From contig LJCV01000044.1 in assembly GCA_001298575.1 (NCBI GenBank), positions 158,247-222,246 of the forward strand: a stretch of 64,000 nucleotides of DNA, in the 5' to 3' direction. Below the pieces are notes generated by a model that made no database searches, was not told where the DNA came from, and was given only the letters and a program-made list of their open reading frames with translations. The first letter of the stretch is position 1, and every line of letters begins with the position of its first letter. The stretch comes from Actinobacteria bacterium OK074 (GTDB taxonomy: Bacteria; Actinomycetota; Actinomycetes; Streptomycetales; Streptomycetaceae). Positions 51,637 to 58,844 of the stretch are shown here, piece after piece. The translations under genes were made by a program, and so were the position numbers.

Positions 51637-52331
51637 CGGTCCTCTTCGCTGTCGGTTTCGCCGGCGCTTTCGATGTCGTCCAGTTCCAGCAGGGCGTTGA
51701 GGGTGGCGCTGAGCACGCTCCAGCGTTCCGGCGACAGGTCCCGCGCCTGTCGGAGCGCCAGGGCGCGCACGTCGTCGTGGCCCCGCAGTACCGCGGCGAG
51801 CGGATCGGCCGCGGTGTCCGTGGGCTCCGCCGTCTCCAGGGCCGCGAGGGTGGGCAGCAGGGCGCGGTTGAGGGCCTCGGCGGCCGGGGCCGTGAAGAAC
51901 GCCTCGCCGCCTTCGACCTCGAAGAAGTCCACCAGCCCGTGCAGGAGTTCGACGCTGGGCACCTTCTCGCCCGAGCAGACCTGGCGCGCCCAGAACGCGG
52001 ACACCCCCAACTGCCGGGAGATCCCTCCGGCCAGGTCCGACATGCGGGTGCCGTCGCGCTCCAGCACGGCGTCCGCGAGGGTCTTGATGCGGGTGCGGAC
52101 GCGGTCGTTGACCGTGTCGGCCGGGGGTTCACCGCCGCGCAGCAGGGTGCGGACGGCGGCTTCGGGCAGGGCCGTTACGGCCGCCAGTTTCCCGGGGTCG
52201 AGCAGTTCCGCCCGGCTCGCGCCCCGCCCCTGGACGAGCGCCTCGCAACGCGCGAGTGTCTCGGACAGGGGTGGGGCGGGGTTCACCGAGGTACTCCCGG
52301 GGCGTACGGAGATCGACGTTGGCGGGTGCAT
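51633..52331 (-). CDS. XRE-like repressor partner of ImmA
   Basis: 232 residues. An N-terminal extension is followed by a helix-turn-helix-like segment (residues about 85-145): RVRTRIKTLADAVLERDGTR, MSDLAGGISRQLGVSAFWAR, QVCSGEKVPSVELLHGLVDF. The HTH is followed by DFFEVEGGEAFF, typical of actinobacterial XRE proteins in pairs with metallopeptidases. The C-terminus is Glu/Asp-rich. ATG 52331 (MHPPTSIS) is used. First gene of a four-gene operon; its own promoter lies in the 160 bases upstream. Likely represses the operon until cleaved. Confidence 0.85.
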   Translation of the reverse strand: MHPPTSISVRPGSTSVNPAPPLSETLARCEALVQGRGASRAELLDPGKLAAVTALPEAAVRTLLRGGEPPADTVNDRVRTRIKTLADAVLERDGTRMSDLAGGISRQLGVSAFWARQVCSGEKVPSVELLHGLVDFFEVEGGEAFFTAPAAEALNRALLPTLAALETAEPTDTAADPLAAVLRGHDDVRALALRQARDLSPERWSVLSATLNALLELDDIESAGETDSEEDR

Positions 52332-52493
52332 GGCACCGTATCGCGCATCGCTCCCGGATCTCAACGATCGTTTACCAGGGAGGAATCGATCGCTGATTCA
52401 CCGTGCCGACGAGAGAGCCGACGACCGAGCCGATGACGAACCCGTTCGCCCACCGGCCGTCGCGGACAAGCGACTTCGGCCGCCCGTCACCGC

Positions 52494-52850
52494 CTACCGG
52501 ACGCCGTGGTGGAGGATGCCCAGGGTCAACGCGGCCACCGCGGTGGCGAGGAACACGATCCCGCCCACGATGTTGCGGGAGCCCACCCGCAGATGGGCGA
52601 AGATCGCGCCGACGAAGTACAGCACGAGGCCGACGGCGGCGAGGGTGCCCAGCAGCGGCACGGCGAGCCCGGCCAGCAGCCCGACGGTGCCCGCCGCCAG
52701 CAACAGGCCCAGCACCGGCACCCACTTGCGGGGGATGCCCTTCATGTCGGCCTGGGTCTTGGGGTATTCGTGGCCGATCAGGTAGGTGACGGCGGCGGCG
52801 CCGTTGAAGACCGCGCCGAGGATGGTCACCGTGACGTAGGCGGCGAACAA
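52494..52850 (-). CDS. DoxX-like small membrane protein
   Basis: 118 residues with four membrane helices: FAAYVTVTILGAVFNGAAAV, WVPVLGLLLAAGTVGLLAGL, LGTLAAVGLVLYFVGAIFAH and GGIVFLATAVAALTLGILHH. It resembles DoxX/invasion-gene-expression-up-regulator (SirB-like) proteins. The start is uncertain: TTG 52850 after GGAGA is the best available; no ATG or GTG precedes the first helix. Single gene. Confidence 0.72.
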   Translation of the reverse strand: MFAAYVTVTILGAVFNGAAAVTYLIGHEYPKTQADMKGIPRKWVPVLGLLLAAGTVGLLAGLAVPLLGTLAAVGLVLYFVGAIFAHLRVGSRNIVGGIVFLATAVAALTLGILHHGVR

Positions 52851-53020
52851 GACTTCTCCGTTTCTGTGCGGAACCGTACTTCCGGGCACCCCGTCGCGGG
52901 GTGCCGCTCTCCTCAACGACGGGCCGACGCCGCGTTTTGTGACATCGGCCGGCCGCAGGACGTACGCGTGGCCGCGGGCAGTCGCTCCGCGGTGTTCCGC
53001 GTCCGGCGGTGGCGCTCGCC

Positions 53021-54505
53021 TCACGCCCGCAGCACGGGCCGCTCCCGGCGGCGCGCAGCCTGCCTGCCCAGGCCCCGGGGGTGACCGGTCCCCACCGGCC
53101 GTTCCACGGGCGGCAGTTGGACCACCGCGTCCAGGCCGCCCCGCGGTGCCGGCCGGAGGAACACCTCGCCGCCGCTCGCGTGGGCCAGCCGCTGGACCAG
53201 GGAGAGACCGAGGCCCGTACCGCCCTTGGGGGCGTCCGGGGCCCGCCAGAAACGGTCGAAGGCGCGACGGCACTGCTCCTCCGTCATGCCAGGGCCCTCG
53301 TCCACCACGTGGAGTTCGACCGGCGGCCGACGGTGGTGGAAGCGGCGCTCCGAGGGCGGCGGGCAGCGTACGTCGATGGTGACGGCGGAGTCGTACGGCG
53401 CCACCCGCAGCGCGTTCGAGAGCAGGTTGTCCAGGATCTGTTCCAGCGCTCCCGGCACCGCCATCACCTGGCCCGCATGCTCGCCCAACAGCAGGAGCCG
53501 TACGCCGTGTTGCTCGAAGAGGGGGGACCAGGCGCGGTGGCGTTCAACCGCCGTCCGGTCCAGGTCCACCGGCTCGCGCGCCACGGCGGTCTCGTCCAGC
53601 CGGGCCATCGCGAGCAGGCCCTCCACCATCCGGGCCAGCCGGTCCGTCTCGGTCATCGCGGCGGACAGCCCCGGGCGGGCGTGCGGCGCGATGTCGGACT
53701 CCAGGTTCTCCAGGCGCAGCCGGAGCGCGGCCAGGGGGGTCTTCAGCTGGTGCGACGCCTCACCGGCGAACGCGCGCTGGGCCGCGACGAGGTGTTCCAG
53801 GCGCGCCGCGGTGCGGTTGAACGTCGCCGCCAGGCTGCGCACCTCCGGGGGCCCCTTGGTGACCGCCACCGGTGCGGCCGTGCCGCCGTCGGCCAACTCG
53901 TGGGTGGCGCGCTCCAGTTCGCGGATCGGGCGGCCCGTCCAGCGGGCAATCGCGAAGCCTACGACGGCGACCGCGGCGAGCGCCGCGAGTCCGCCGAGCG
54001 CCAGCAGGAGCCAGACGTGGTGCACCCGCGCGTGCACCATCCGCGTGGGCAGCGTGATCCACACCGCGCCCTGCCGGTACGTGCCGTGCCGGACCGGCGC
54101 CGCCACCGACAGGTACTGCACCCCGCCGATGGTGGAGGTGCGCACGTCCACCGTGGCGGTGCCGCGCAGGGCCGCCGCGATACCGGGGCGGGTGGCGAGG
54201 CCGCGGGTCTCGGCGGCGGTGAGCGGGTACGAGGCCGCGAGCAGGGCACCGGTCTGGTCGACGATCACCACCTTGCCCCCGATGCGTTCGGCGCAGTGGG
54301 CCGCGCGCGCCCGCAGATCCTGTTCCGCGCGGCCCGCCGTGATGGACAGCGAGGCGTACGCGGAGACCGAATCCGCCTCGTCCTTCGCGGAGTTGGTGAC
54401 CCGCTCCCGCTCGCCCCGCGAGTAGACGAAACCCAACGGGATCTCCAGGCAGAGCAGTACCAGGGCGGCGAGCGTGAGATAACTGAGCAGCAGCCGACGG
54501 GTCAT
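53021..54505 (-). CDS. Sensor histidine kinase
   Basis: 494 residues. Two membrane helices (SYLTLAALVLLCLEIPLGFV and HVWLLLALGGLAALAAVAVV) border a periplasmic sensor of about 130 residues. HAMP domain, then HisKA with AFAGEASHQLKTPLAALRLR (phospho-His), then HATPase boxes ILDNLLSNALRVAPY, VVDEGPGM and GGTGLGLSLVQRLAHAS. Start ATG 54505 overlaps the response regulator stop by ATGA, so the two are a coupled pair. Stimulus unknown. The C-terminal 30 residues are Arg-rich. Confidence 0.95.
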   Translation of the reverse strand: MTRRLLLSYLTLAALVLLCLEIPLGFVYSRGERERVTNSAKDEADSVSAYASLSITAGRAEQDLRARAAHCAERIGGKVVIVDQTGALLAASYPLTAAETRGLATRPGIAAALRGTATVDVRTSTIGGVQYLSVAAPVRHGTYRQGAVWITLPTRMVHARVHHVWLLLALGGLAALAAVAVVGFAIARWTGRPIRELERATHELADGGTAAPVAVTKGPPEVRSLAATFNRTAARLEHLVAAQRAFAGEASHQLKTPLAALRLRLENLESDIAPHARPGLSAAMTETDRLARMVEGLLAMARLDETAVAREPVDLDRTAVERHRAWSPLFEQHGVRLLLLGEHAGQVMAVPGALEQILDNLLSNALRVAPYDSAVTIDVRCPPPSERRFHHRRPPVELHVVDEGPGMTEEQCRRAFDRFWRAPDAPKGGTGLGLSLVQRLAHASGGEVFLRPAPRGGLDAVVQLPPVERPVGTGHPRGLGRQAARRRERPVLRA

Positions 54506-55305
54506 CGGTACGCCTCCCGCTCGGACTCCGGCACCCCGTACGAGCCCGTCCCGCTCGGCGGCGCCATCTGCACGGCCAGCCGGAAGCCCACTCCGCGCAG
54601 CGTCTGGATCCAGGCGGGGTGGCCCAACTTCCGCCGCAGGGTGGCGACATGGACGTCGAGCGTCTTCGTCGGGCCCTGGTAGTGCGGTTCCCAGACCCGG
54701 TCGAGGATCTGCTGCCGCGAGTACACGGCACCGGCGTCCTCCGAGAGCAGCGCGAGCAACTCGAACTCCTTGGGCGTCAGCGAGACGGGGGCCTCGCCGA
54801 CCCAGACCTGCCGGGTACGGCGGTCCACCACGAGCGGGCCCGGGGAGGGGGGCAGCGATGTCGGCATGGGCGTCGGCGCAGGCATCGACACAGGTACAGG
54901 TATAGGTACAGACATCGGGGCGACCCCCAACTCCCCCTCCCCCGGCCGCCGTTGCGTGCGTCGGGTCACCGCGCGCACCCGGGCCACCAGTTCCCGCACA
55001 CTGAATGGTTTCGCCAGGTAGTCGTCGGCGCCCAGTTCCAGGCCCAGTACCCGGTCGGCCTCCTCCCCGCGCGCGCTGAGGATGATCACCGGGACGTCGG
55101 AGACCTGGTGGATGCCCCGGCAGACGTCGATGCCGTCCATGTCCGGCAGCCCCAGGTCGAGCAGGACGACATCGCCGTACGGGCCTCTCAGGCCGTCGGC
55201 CCCGGTGGCGACATGGGTGACCGTCAGGCCGAAGTGTGCCAGCCCCTCGGTCAGCGGCTCGGCGATCGTCTCGTCGTCCTCGATGAGCAGCACTCGTATG
55301 CCCAT
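54502..55305 (-). CDS. OmpR-family response regulator with Met/Pro-rich linker
   Basis: 267 residues. Receiver with EDDE, phospho-Asp in VVLLDLGLPDMDGID, Thr/Ser in ILSARG and Lys in LAKPFS. Between residues about 128 and 160 an unusual linker reads VAPMSVPIPVPVSMPAPTPM. The winged helix has SLTPKEFELLALLSEDAGAV and LDVHVATLRRKLGHPA. The linker is encoded by short repeats near 54890-54915 and is much longer than in relatives. First gene of the pair; ATG 55305 is well placed. Confidence 0.94.
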   Translation of the reverse strand: MGIRVLLIEDDETIAEPLTEGLAHFGLTVTHVATGADGLRGPYGDVVLLDLGLPDMDGIDVCRGIHQVSDVPVIILSARGEEADRVLGLELGADDYLAKPFSVRELVARVRAVTRRTQRRPGEGELGVAPMSVPIPVPVSMPAPTPMPTSLPPSPGPLVVDRRTRQVWVGEAPVSLTPKEFELLALLSEDAGAVYSRQQILDRVWEPHYQGPTKTLDVHVATLRRKLGHPAWIQTLRGVGFRLAVQMAPPSGTGSYGVPESEREAYR

Positions 55306-55547
55306 GCGTCCCGTCTCTCGTCTCTACCCGATCCGGACACCGCGATAATCCGGACACCGCGAATTCTCATTCCACTCCGGTGGGTGCACACGCTACAAGA
55401 AGGTCGCGCCTCCCGGGCCTCCGGCCAAAGAATGTCCCATTTCTGGCCGGGCGCTAGTGTTCCCTTAACCTTCACCTGGGACACGCTCCCCTAACGTTGC
55501 CTCCAGCGTTGACGAAACCGCAGGCAGAACCCATGCCGGGAGGAACC

Positions 55548-56153
55548 GTGAAGGCATTGCTGGACCGCGCCCGTTCGTTCAAGAGGCGCGTGGATTTCGA
55601 GAGCGGCGAATACCGCAAACTGGCCGATGGGCAATATCCGGAGGCACTCTTCATTACCTGCTCGGATTCGCGGGTCATACCCGCCCTGATCACGGGTGCG
55701 CGCCCCGGGGAAATATTCGAGCTGCGGAACGCGGGCAATATCGTTCCGCCGCACGGGCAGCACGGGGCCTCCGGTGAGGCCGCCACCATCGAGTACGCGC
55801 TGGAGGTGCTCGGCGTTCAGGACATCGTGGTCTGCGGTCACTCGTACTGCGGGGCGATGGGTGCCCTCAAGTCCGGCGACGACCTGTCCGCGCTGCCCGG
55901 CGTGGACGCCTGGCTGGAGCTGGCCCGCCCCGAACTCGCGGCGGTGCTCGGCAGTCCGGCCGCGGACCCCGCGCTGCTCGACGTCGCGCAGTGCAACGTC
56001 GTCAACCAGCTTTCCGCGCTGCGGAGTTACCCCATGGTGCGGCAGCGGTTCGACAGCGGACGGCTGCGGCTGCACGGCTGGTACTACGAGGTCAACACCG
56101 GGCAGGTGTACGAGCTGGAGGCGGACGGCCGCTTCCGGGTGCACGCCGCGTGA
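55548..56153 (+). CDS. Beta-class carbonic anhydrase
   Basis: 201 residues. Zinc ligands: Cys in FITCSDSR (with Asp/Arg dyad), His and Cys in VCGHSYCGAMGA. The rest (LRNAGNIVPPHG, ATIEYALEVLGVQDIVVCGH) is typical of the family. It interconverts CO2 and bicarbonate. GTG 55548 has GGGAGG 4-9 bases upstream; ATG 55533 is an alternative. Its stop overlaps the SulP transporter start, a known functional pairing for bicarbonate uptake. Confidence 0.95.
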   Translation: MKALLDRARSFKRRVDFESGEYRKLADGQYPEALFITCSDSRVIPALITGARPGEIFELRNAGNIVPPHGQHGASGEAATIEYALEVLGVQDIVVCGHSYCGAMGALKSGDDLSALPGVDAWLELARPELAAVLGSPAADPALLDVAQCNVVNQLSALRSYPMVRQRFDSGRLRLHGWYYEVNTGQVYELEADGRFRVHAA

Positions 56154-58015
56154 GCGGGGCGCATGCGCGCGGACGGGTGGCCGCACACACACGGACCGGG
56201 CTCGCCGCCCCGGACAAGAGCCGCCAGAGCCACCAGAGCCACCAGAGTCGCAAGGGGCACTCGGGTCACGTTGGCCGAACGGACCCCACGAGCCGCACGG
56301 ACAACACAGATCGCACGGACAACACAGATCGCACCGGTAACACAGGTCGCACGAACCGCACGAGCGACCTCGGCACCGAGATCACCGCCTCCCTCGTCGT
56401 CTTCCTCGTCGCCCTGCCGCTGTGCATCGGTGTCGCCGTCGCCTCCGGTGTCCCCGCCGAACTGGGCATCGTCTCCGGGGTGATCGGCGGGCTCGTGGTC
56501 GGCGCGGCCCGTGGCAGCACCCTCCAGGTGAGCGGGCCCGCGGCCGGGCTCGCCGCGCTGGTCGCCGAGACCGTCCTCGAACACGGCGTCGCGATGCTCG
56601 GCGTGATCGTGCTCGGCTCCGGGATCCTGCAGATCGTCCTCGGTCTGGTCCGGCTCGGGCGGCTCTTCCAGGCGATCTCGCTCGCCGTCGTCCAGGGCAT
56701 GCTCGCCGGCATCGGACTGCCCCTGATGTTCGGCCAGTTGTACCCGATGGCCGACTCCAGGGCTCCGGGCACCCCGATCGAGAACATCGCCGGAGTCCCC
56801 GGGCTGCTCGCGGCCACCTTCGCCGACCCGCAGGCGCTGATCGCCGCCGGGCTGGGCGTCGTCACCATCATGCTCGGCTTCCTGTGGAAGAAGGCGCCGG
56901 GGCCGGTGAAGAAGGTCCCGGCCGCGCTCGTCGCCGTGGGCATCGGCATCGCGGTCGCCGCGCTGCCGGGCGTGGACGTACGGACGCTCCAGGTCGGCGA
57001 TCTGCTCGCCTCCGTGCGGCTGCCGGGGTCCGAGCAGTTCGCGGGCCTCGCCGACGTCGCGATCATCACCTCGATCCTGACCTTCACGGTGATCGCCTCG
57101 GCGGAGAGCCTGTTCACGGCAGCCGCGGTGGACCGGATGCACTCCGGACCGCGCACCCGCTACAACGCCGAACTCATCGCCCAGGGCGCCGGGAACACCG
57201 TGGCCGGCCTCCTCGGCGCGCTCCCCATCACGGCGGTCGTGGCGCGCAGTTCGGCGAACGTCCAGGCCGGTGCCACCACCCGGCTCTCCCGTGTCCTGCA
57301 CGGCCTGTGGCTGCTGGCCTTCGCGCTGCTGCTGCCGCAGGTCCTCGCCCTGATCCCGATCTCGGTGCTCGCCGGTGTCCTCGTGCACAGCGGCTGGAAG
57401 CTGTTCGCGCCGGAGGAGTTCCCGAAGATGTGGCGCCAGGACCGGGGCGAGTTCGCGGTGATGACGACGACCACACTGGTCATCGTGGCGACCGCGCTGC
57501 TCGAAGGCGTCCTGATCGGGCTCGCCGCCGGGATCGTACTGGCGGCGCTGCGGATGTCGCAGACCGTCGTCCGGCAGCACATCGAGGACGACACCGCGAA
57601 GGTCGTCATGGCCGGCAACGCCACGTTCCTGCGGCTGCCGAAGGTGATCGAGGCGCTGGAGGCCGCCGCCGAGTCGGGCCGGCCGCGCATCCGCCTCGAC
57701 CTCACCGGCGTGACCCACCTGGACCACGCCTGCCGCAACCAGGTCGAGGAGTTCGTCACCCAGCAACGGGGCCTGGGCCTGCGGGTGGAACTGCTGCTGC
57801 CGGGGACGGCGACGGCGACCCTGCCGACGGGCGGACAGCCACCGACCGCACCGCAGGAGCCCCTGCAGCAGGATCAGCGCCAAGGCCGGCCGCAGGCCCA
57901 CGATCCGGAGCCCCTCACCGACCCGGTCCCCGGCCCCACCGCCGAGTGGTTCTACCTGGACACCCGCCCCCTGCCGGAGGAGTACGCCCCGCGGCACGCA
58001 CCTCTCGTCCGCTGA
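56150..58015 (+). CDS. SulP-family anion transporter (bicarbonate-type)
   Basis: 621 residues. A low-complexity N-terminus of about 75 residues (repeats of TDNTDR type) precedes about twelve membrane helices beginning ITASLVVFLVALPLCIGVAV and including GLVVGAARGSTLQVSGPAAG and ALPITAVVARSSANVQAGAT. The C-terminal STAS domain (residues about 480-560) has VVMAGNATFLRLPKVIEALE and LDLTGVTHLDHACRNQVEE. Coupling to carbonic anhydrase (GTGA overlap) suggests BicA-like bicarbonate or related anion uptake. A sulfate substrate is the alternative. The last 60 residues are Pro/Gln-rich. Confidence 0.9.
   Translation: MSGAHARGRVAAHTRTGLAAPDKSRQSHQSHQSRKGHSGHVGRTDPTSRTDNTDRTDNTDRTGNTGRTNRTSDLGTEITASLVVFLVALPLCIGVAVASGVPAELGIVSGVIGGLVVGAARGSTLQVSGPAAGLAALVAETVLEHGVAMLGVIVLGSGILQIVLGLVRLGRLFQAISLAVVQGMLAGIGLPLMFGQLYPMADSRAPGTPIENIAGVPGLLAATFADPQALIAAGLGVVTIMLGFLWKKAPGPVKKVPAALVAVGIGIAVAALPGVDVRTLQVGDLLASVRLPGSEQFAGLADVAIITSILTFTVIASAESLFTAAAVDRMHSGPRTRYNAELIAQGAGNTVAGLLGALPITAVVARSSANVQAGATTRLSRVLHGLWLLAFALLLPQVLALIPISVLAGVLVHSGWKLFAPEEFPKMWRQDRGEFAVMTTTTLVIVATALLEGVLIGLAAGIVLAALRMSQTVVRQHIEDDTAKVVMAGNATFLRLPKVIEALEAAAESGRPRIRLDLTGVTHLDHACRNQVEEFVTQQRGLGLRVELLLPGTATATLPTGGQPPTAPQEPLQQDQRQGRPQAHDPEPLTDPVPGPTAEWFYLDTRPLPEEYAPRHAPLVR
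56294..56347. repeat. Three 18-bp tandem repeats in the SulP gene
   Basis: CGCACGGACAACACAGAT occurs twice in full (56294-56311, 56312-56329), then a diverged third copy to 56347. It encodes the RTDNTD repeats of the N-terminal tail. A shorter CCACCAGAG repeat lies just upstream (about 56225-56250). Confidence 0.8.
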
Positions 58016-58071
58016 CACCGCCTTCGCCCCACGGCCGTTGTGGACCACCCGGTGGAGAGCCGGGACCCGGG

Positions 58072-58794
58072 CTAGCGATGCGCGAGGCCGTCGATCATCA
58101 GGGCGAGGGTGAAGTCGAAGCGGTCGTGGCCCTCGCCCGCGGTGAGTTCGGCGGCGTGGCGGGTGGTGTGGGGGAAGGTCTCGGCGGGCAGGGCGGCGAA
58201 CCGGTGCAGGAGTTCGTCGCGGTCGCGGACCCACACGGTGTCGTCGTCCGCTGCTCGTTGGCGCGCGATCGACGTCTCCAGGCAGTAGGCGGCGACGTAC
58301 AGCAGGAGGGCGTCGATGGCCCAGGCGGCGGTCTGTGGGGGGACGCCGCCGGTGAGCAGGATCGCCAGCATTCCTTCGCTGACGCGCACGGTCTCCAGGT
58401 CGGTGGGGGCCATGGCGAGCGCGGCGCGGGAGATCCCCGGGTATTTCAGGTACTGGTCGCGGATCTGGACGCACACGTCGCGGATCTGCTCCCGCCAGGC
58501 CGCGGGGTCGGGTCGGGGCAGGACTAGCGCGGCGCACAGCCGTCCGATGAGCAGTTCGTCGAGGTCGGCCTTGTTGACCACGTGGGCGTAGAGCGAGGCG
58601 GGTCCGGTGTCGAGCGCGGCGGCCAGCCGGCGCATGGTCAGCGCCTCGTAGCCCTCGGTGGCGATGACACCCAGGGCGGTGTCGACGACCTGCTCGACGG
58701 TGATCGGGGCCTTGCGGCGCCGCGGCCTGGGGCCGGCTCCGGCCTCGGGGTTCGGCGGCCGGTGGCGTGCCGCGCGTCGCTCTCTCGGGTTCAC
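58072..58794 (-). CDS. TetR-family repressor of the Rox-like gene
   Basis: 240 residues. After a Pro/Arg-rich lead, the HTH is ITVEQVVDTALGVIATEGYE, ALTMRRLAAALDTGPASLYAHVVN. The C-terminal TetR_C domain has AWREQIRDVCVQIRDQYLKY and IDALLLYVAAYCLETSIARQ. GTG 58794 lies 7 bases downstream of a -10-like TATAGT (complement of 58801-58806), so the transcript may be leaderless. Divergent from the monooxygenase across two GAACnnnGTTC operators. Confidence 0.92.
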   Translation of the reverse strand: MNPRERRAARHRPPNPEAGAGPRPRRRKAPITVEQVVDTALGVIATEGYEALTMRRLAAALDTGPASLYAHVVNKADLDELLIGRLCAALVLPRPDPAAWREQIRDVCVQIRDQYLKYPGISRAALAMAPTDLETVRVSEGMLAILLTGGVPPQTAAWAIDALLLYVAAYCLETSIARQRAADDDTVWVRDRDELLHRFAALPAETFPHTTRHAAELTAGEGHDRFDFTLALMIDGLAHR

Positions 58795-58808
58795 CCGGCC
58801 ACTATAAC

Positions 58809-58844
58809 TTGACACGAACGATGTTCGTTCATAGAACAGTGTTC
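58809..58844 (+). promoter_or_regulatory. Promoter with two embedded TetR operators
   Basis: TTGACA (58809-58814), 17-base spacer and TAGAAC (58832-58837) form a good sigma-70-type promoter for the Rox-like gene. GAAC-GAT-GTTC (58816-58826, within ACGAACGATGTTCGT) sits between the two boxes, and GAAC-AGT-GTTC (58834-58844) covers the -10 and start site. The centres are 18 bp apart. Confidence 0.75.

Noticed and set aside
50992..52331. Classical toxin-antitoxin pair
   Set aside because: The family is often labelled toxin, but the HEAWH motif and XRE partner fit an ImmA/IrrE peptidase-repressor pair, and two further genes share the operon.
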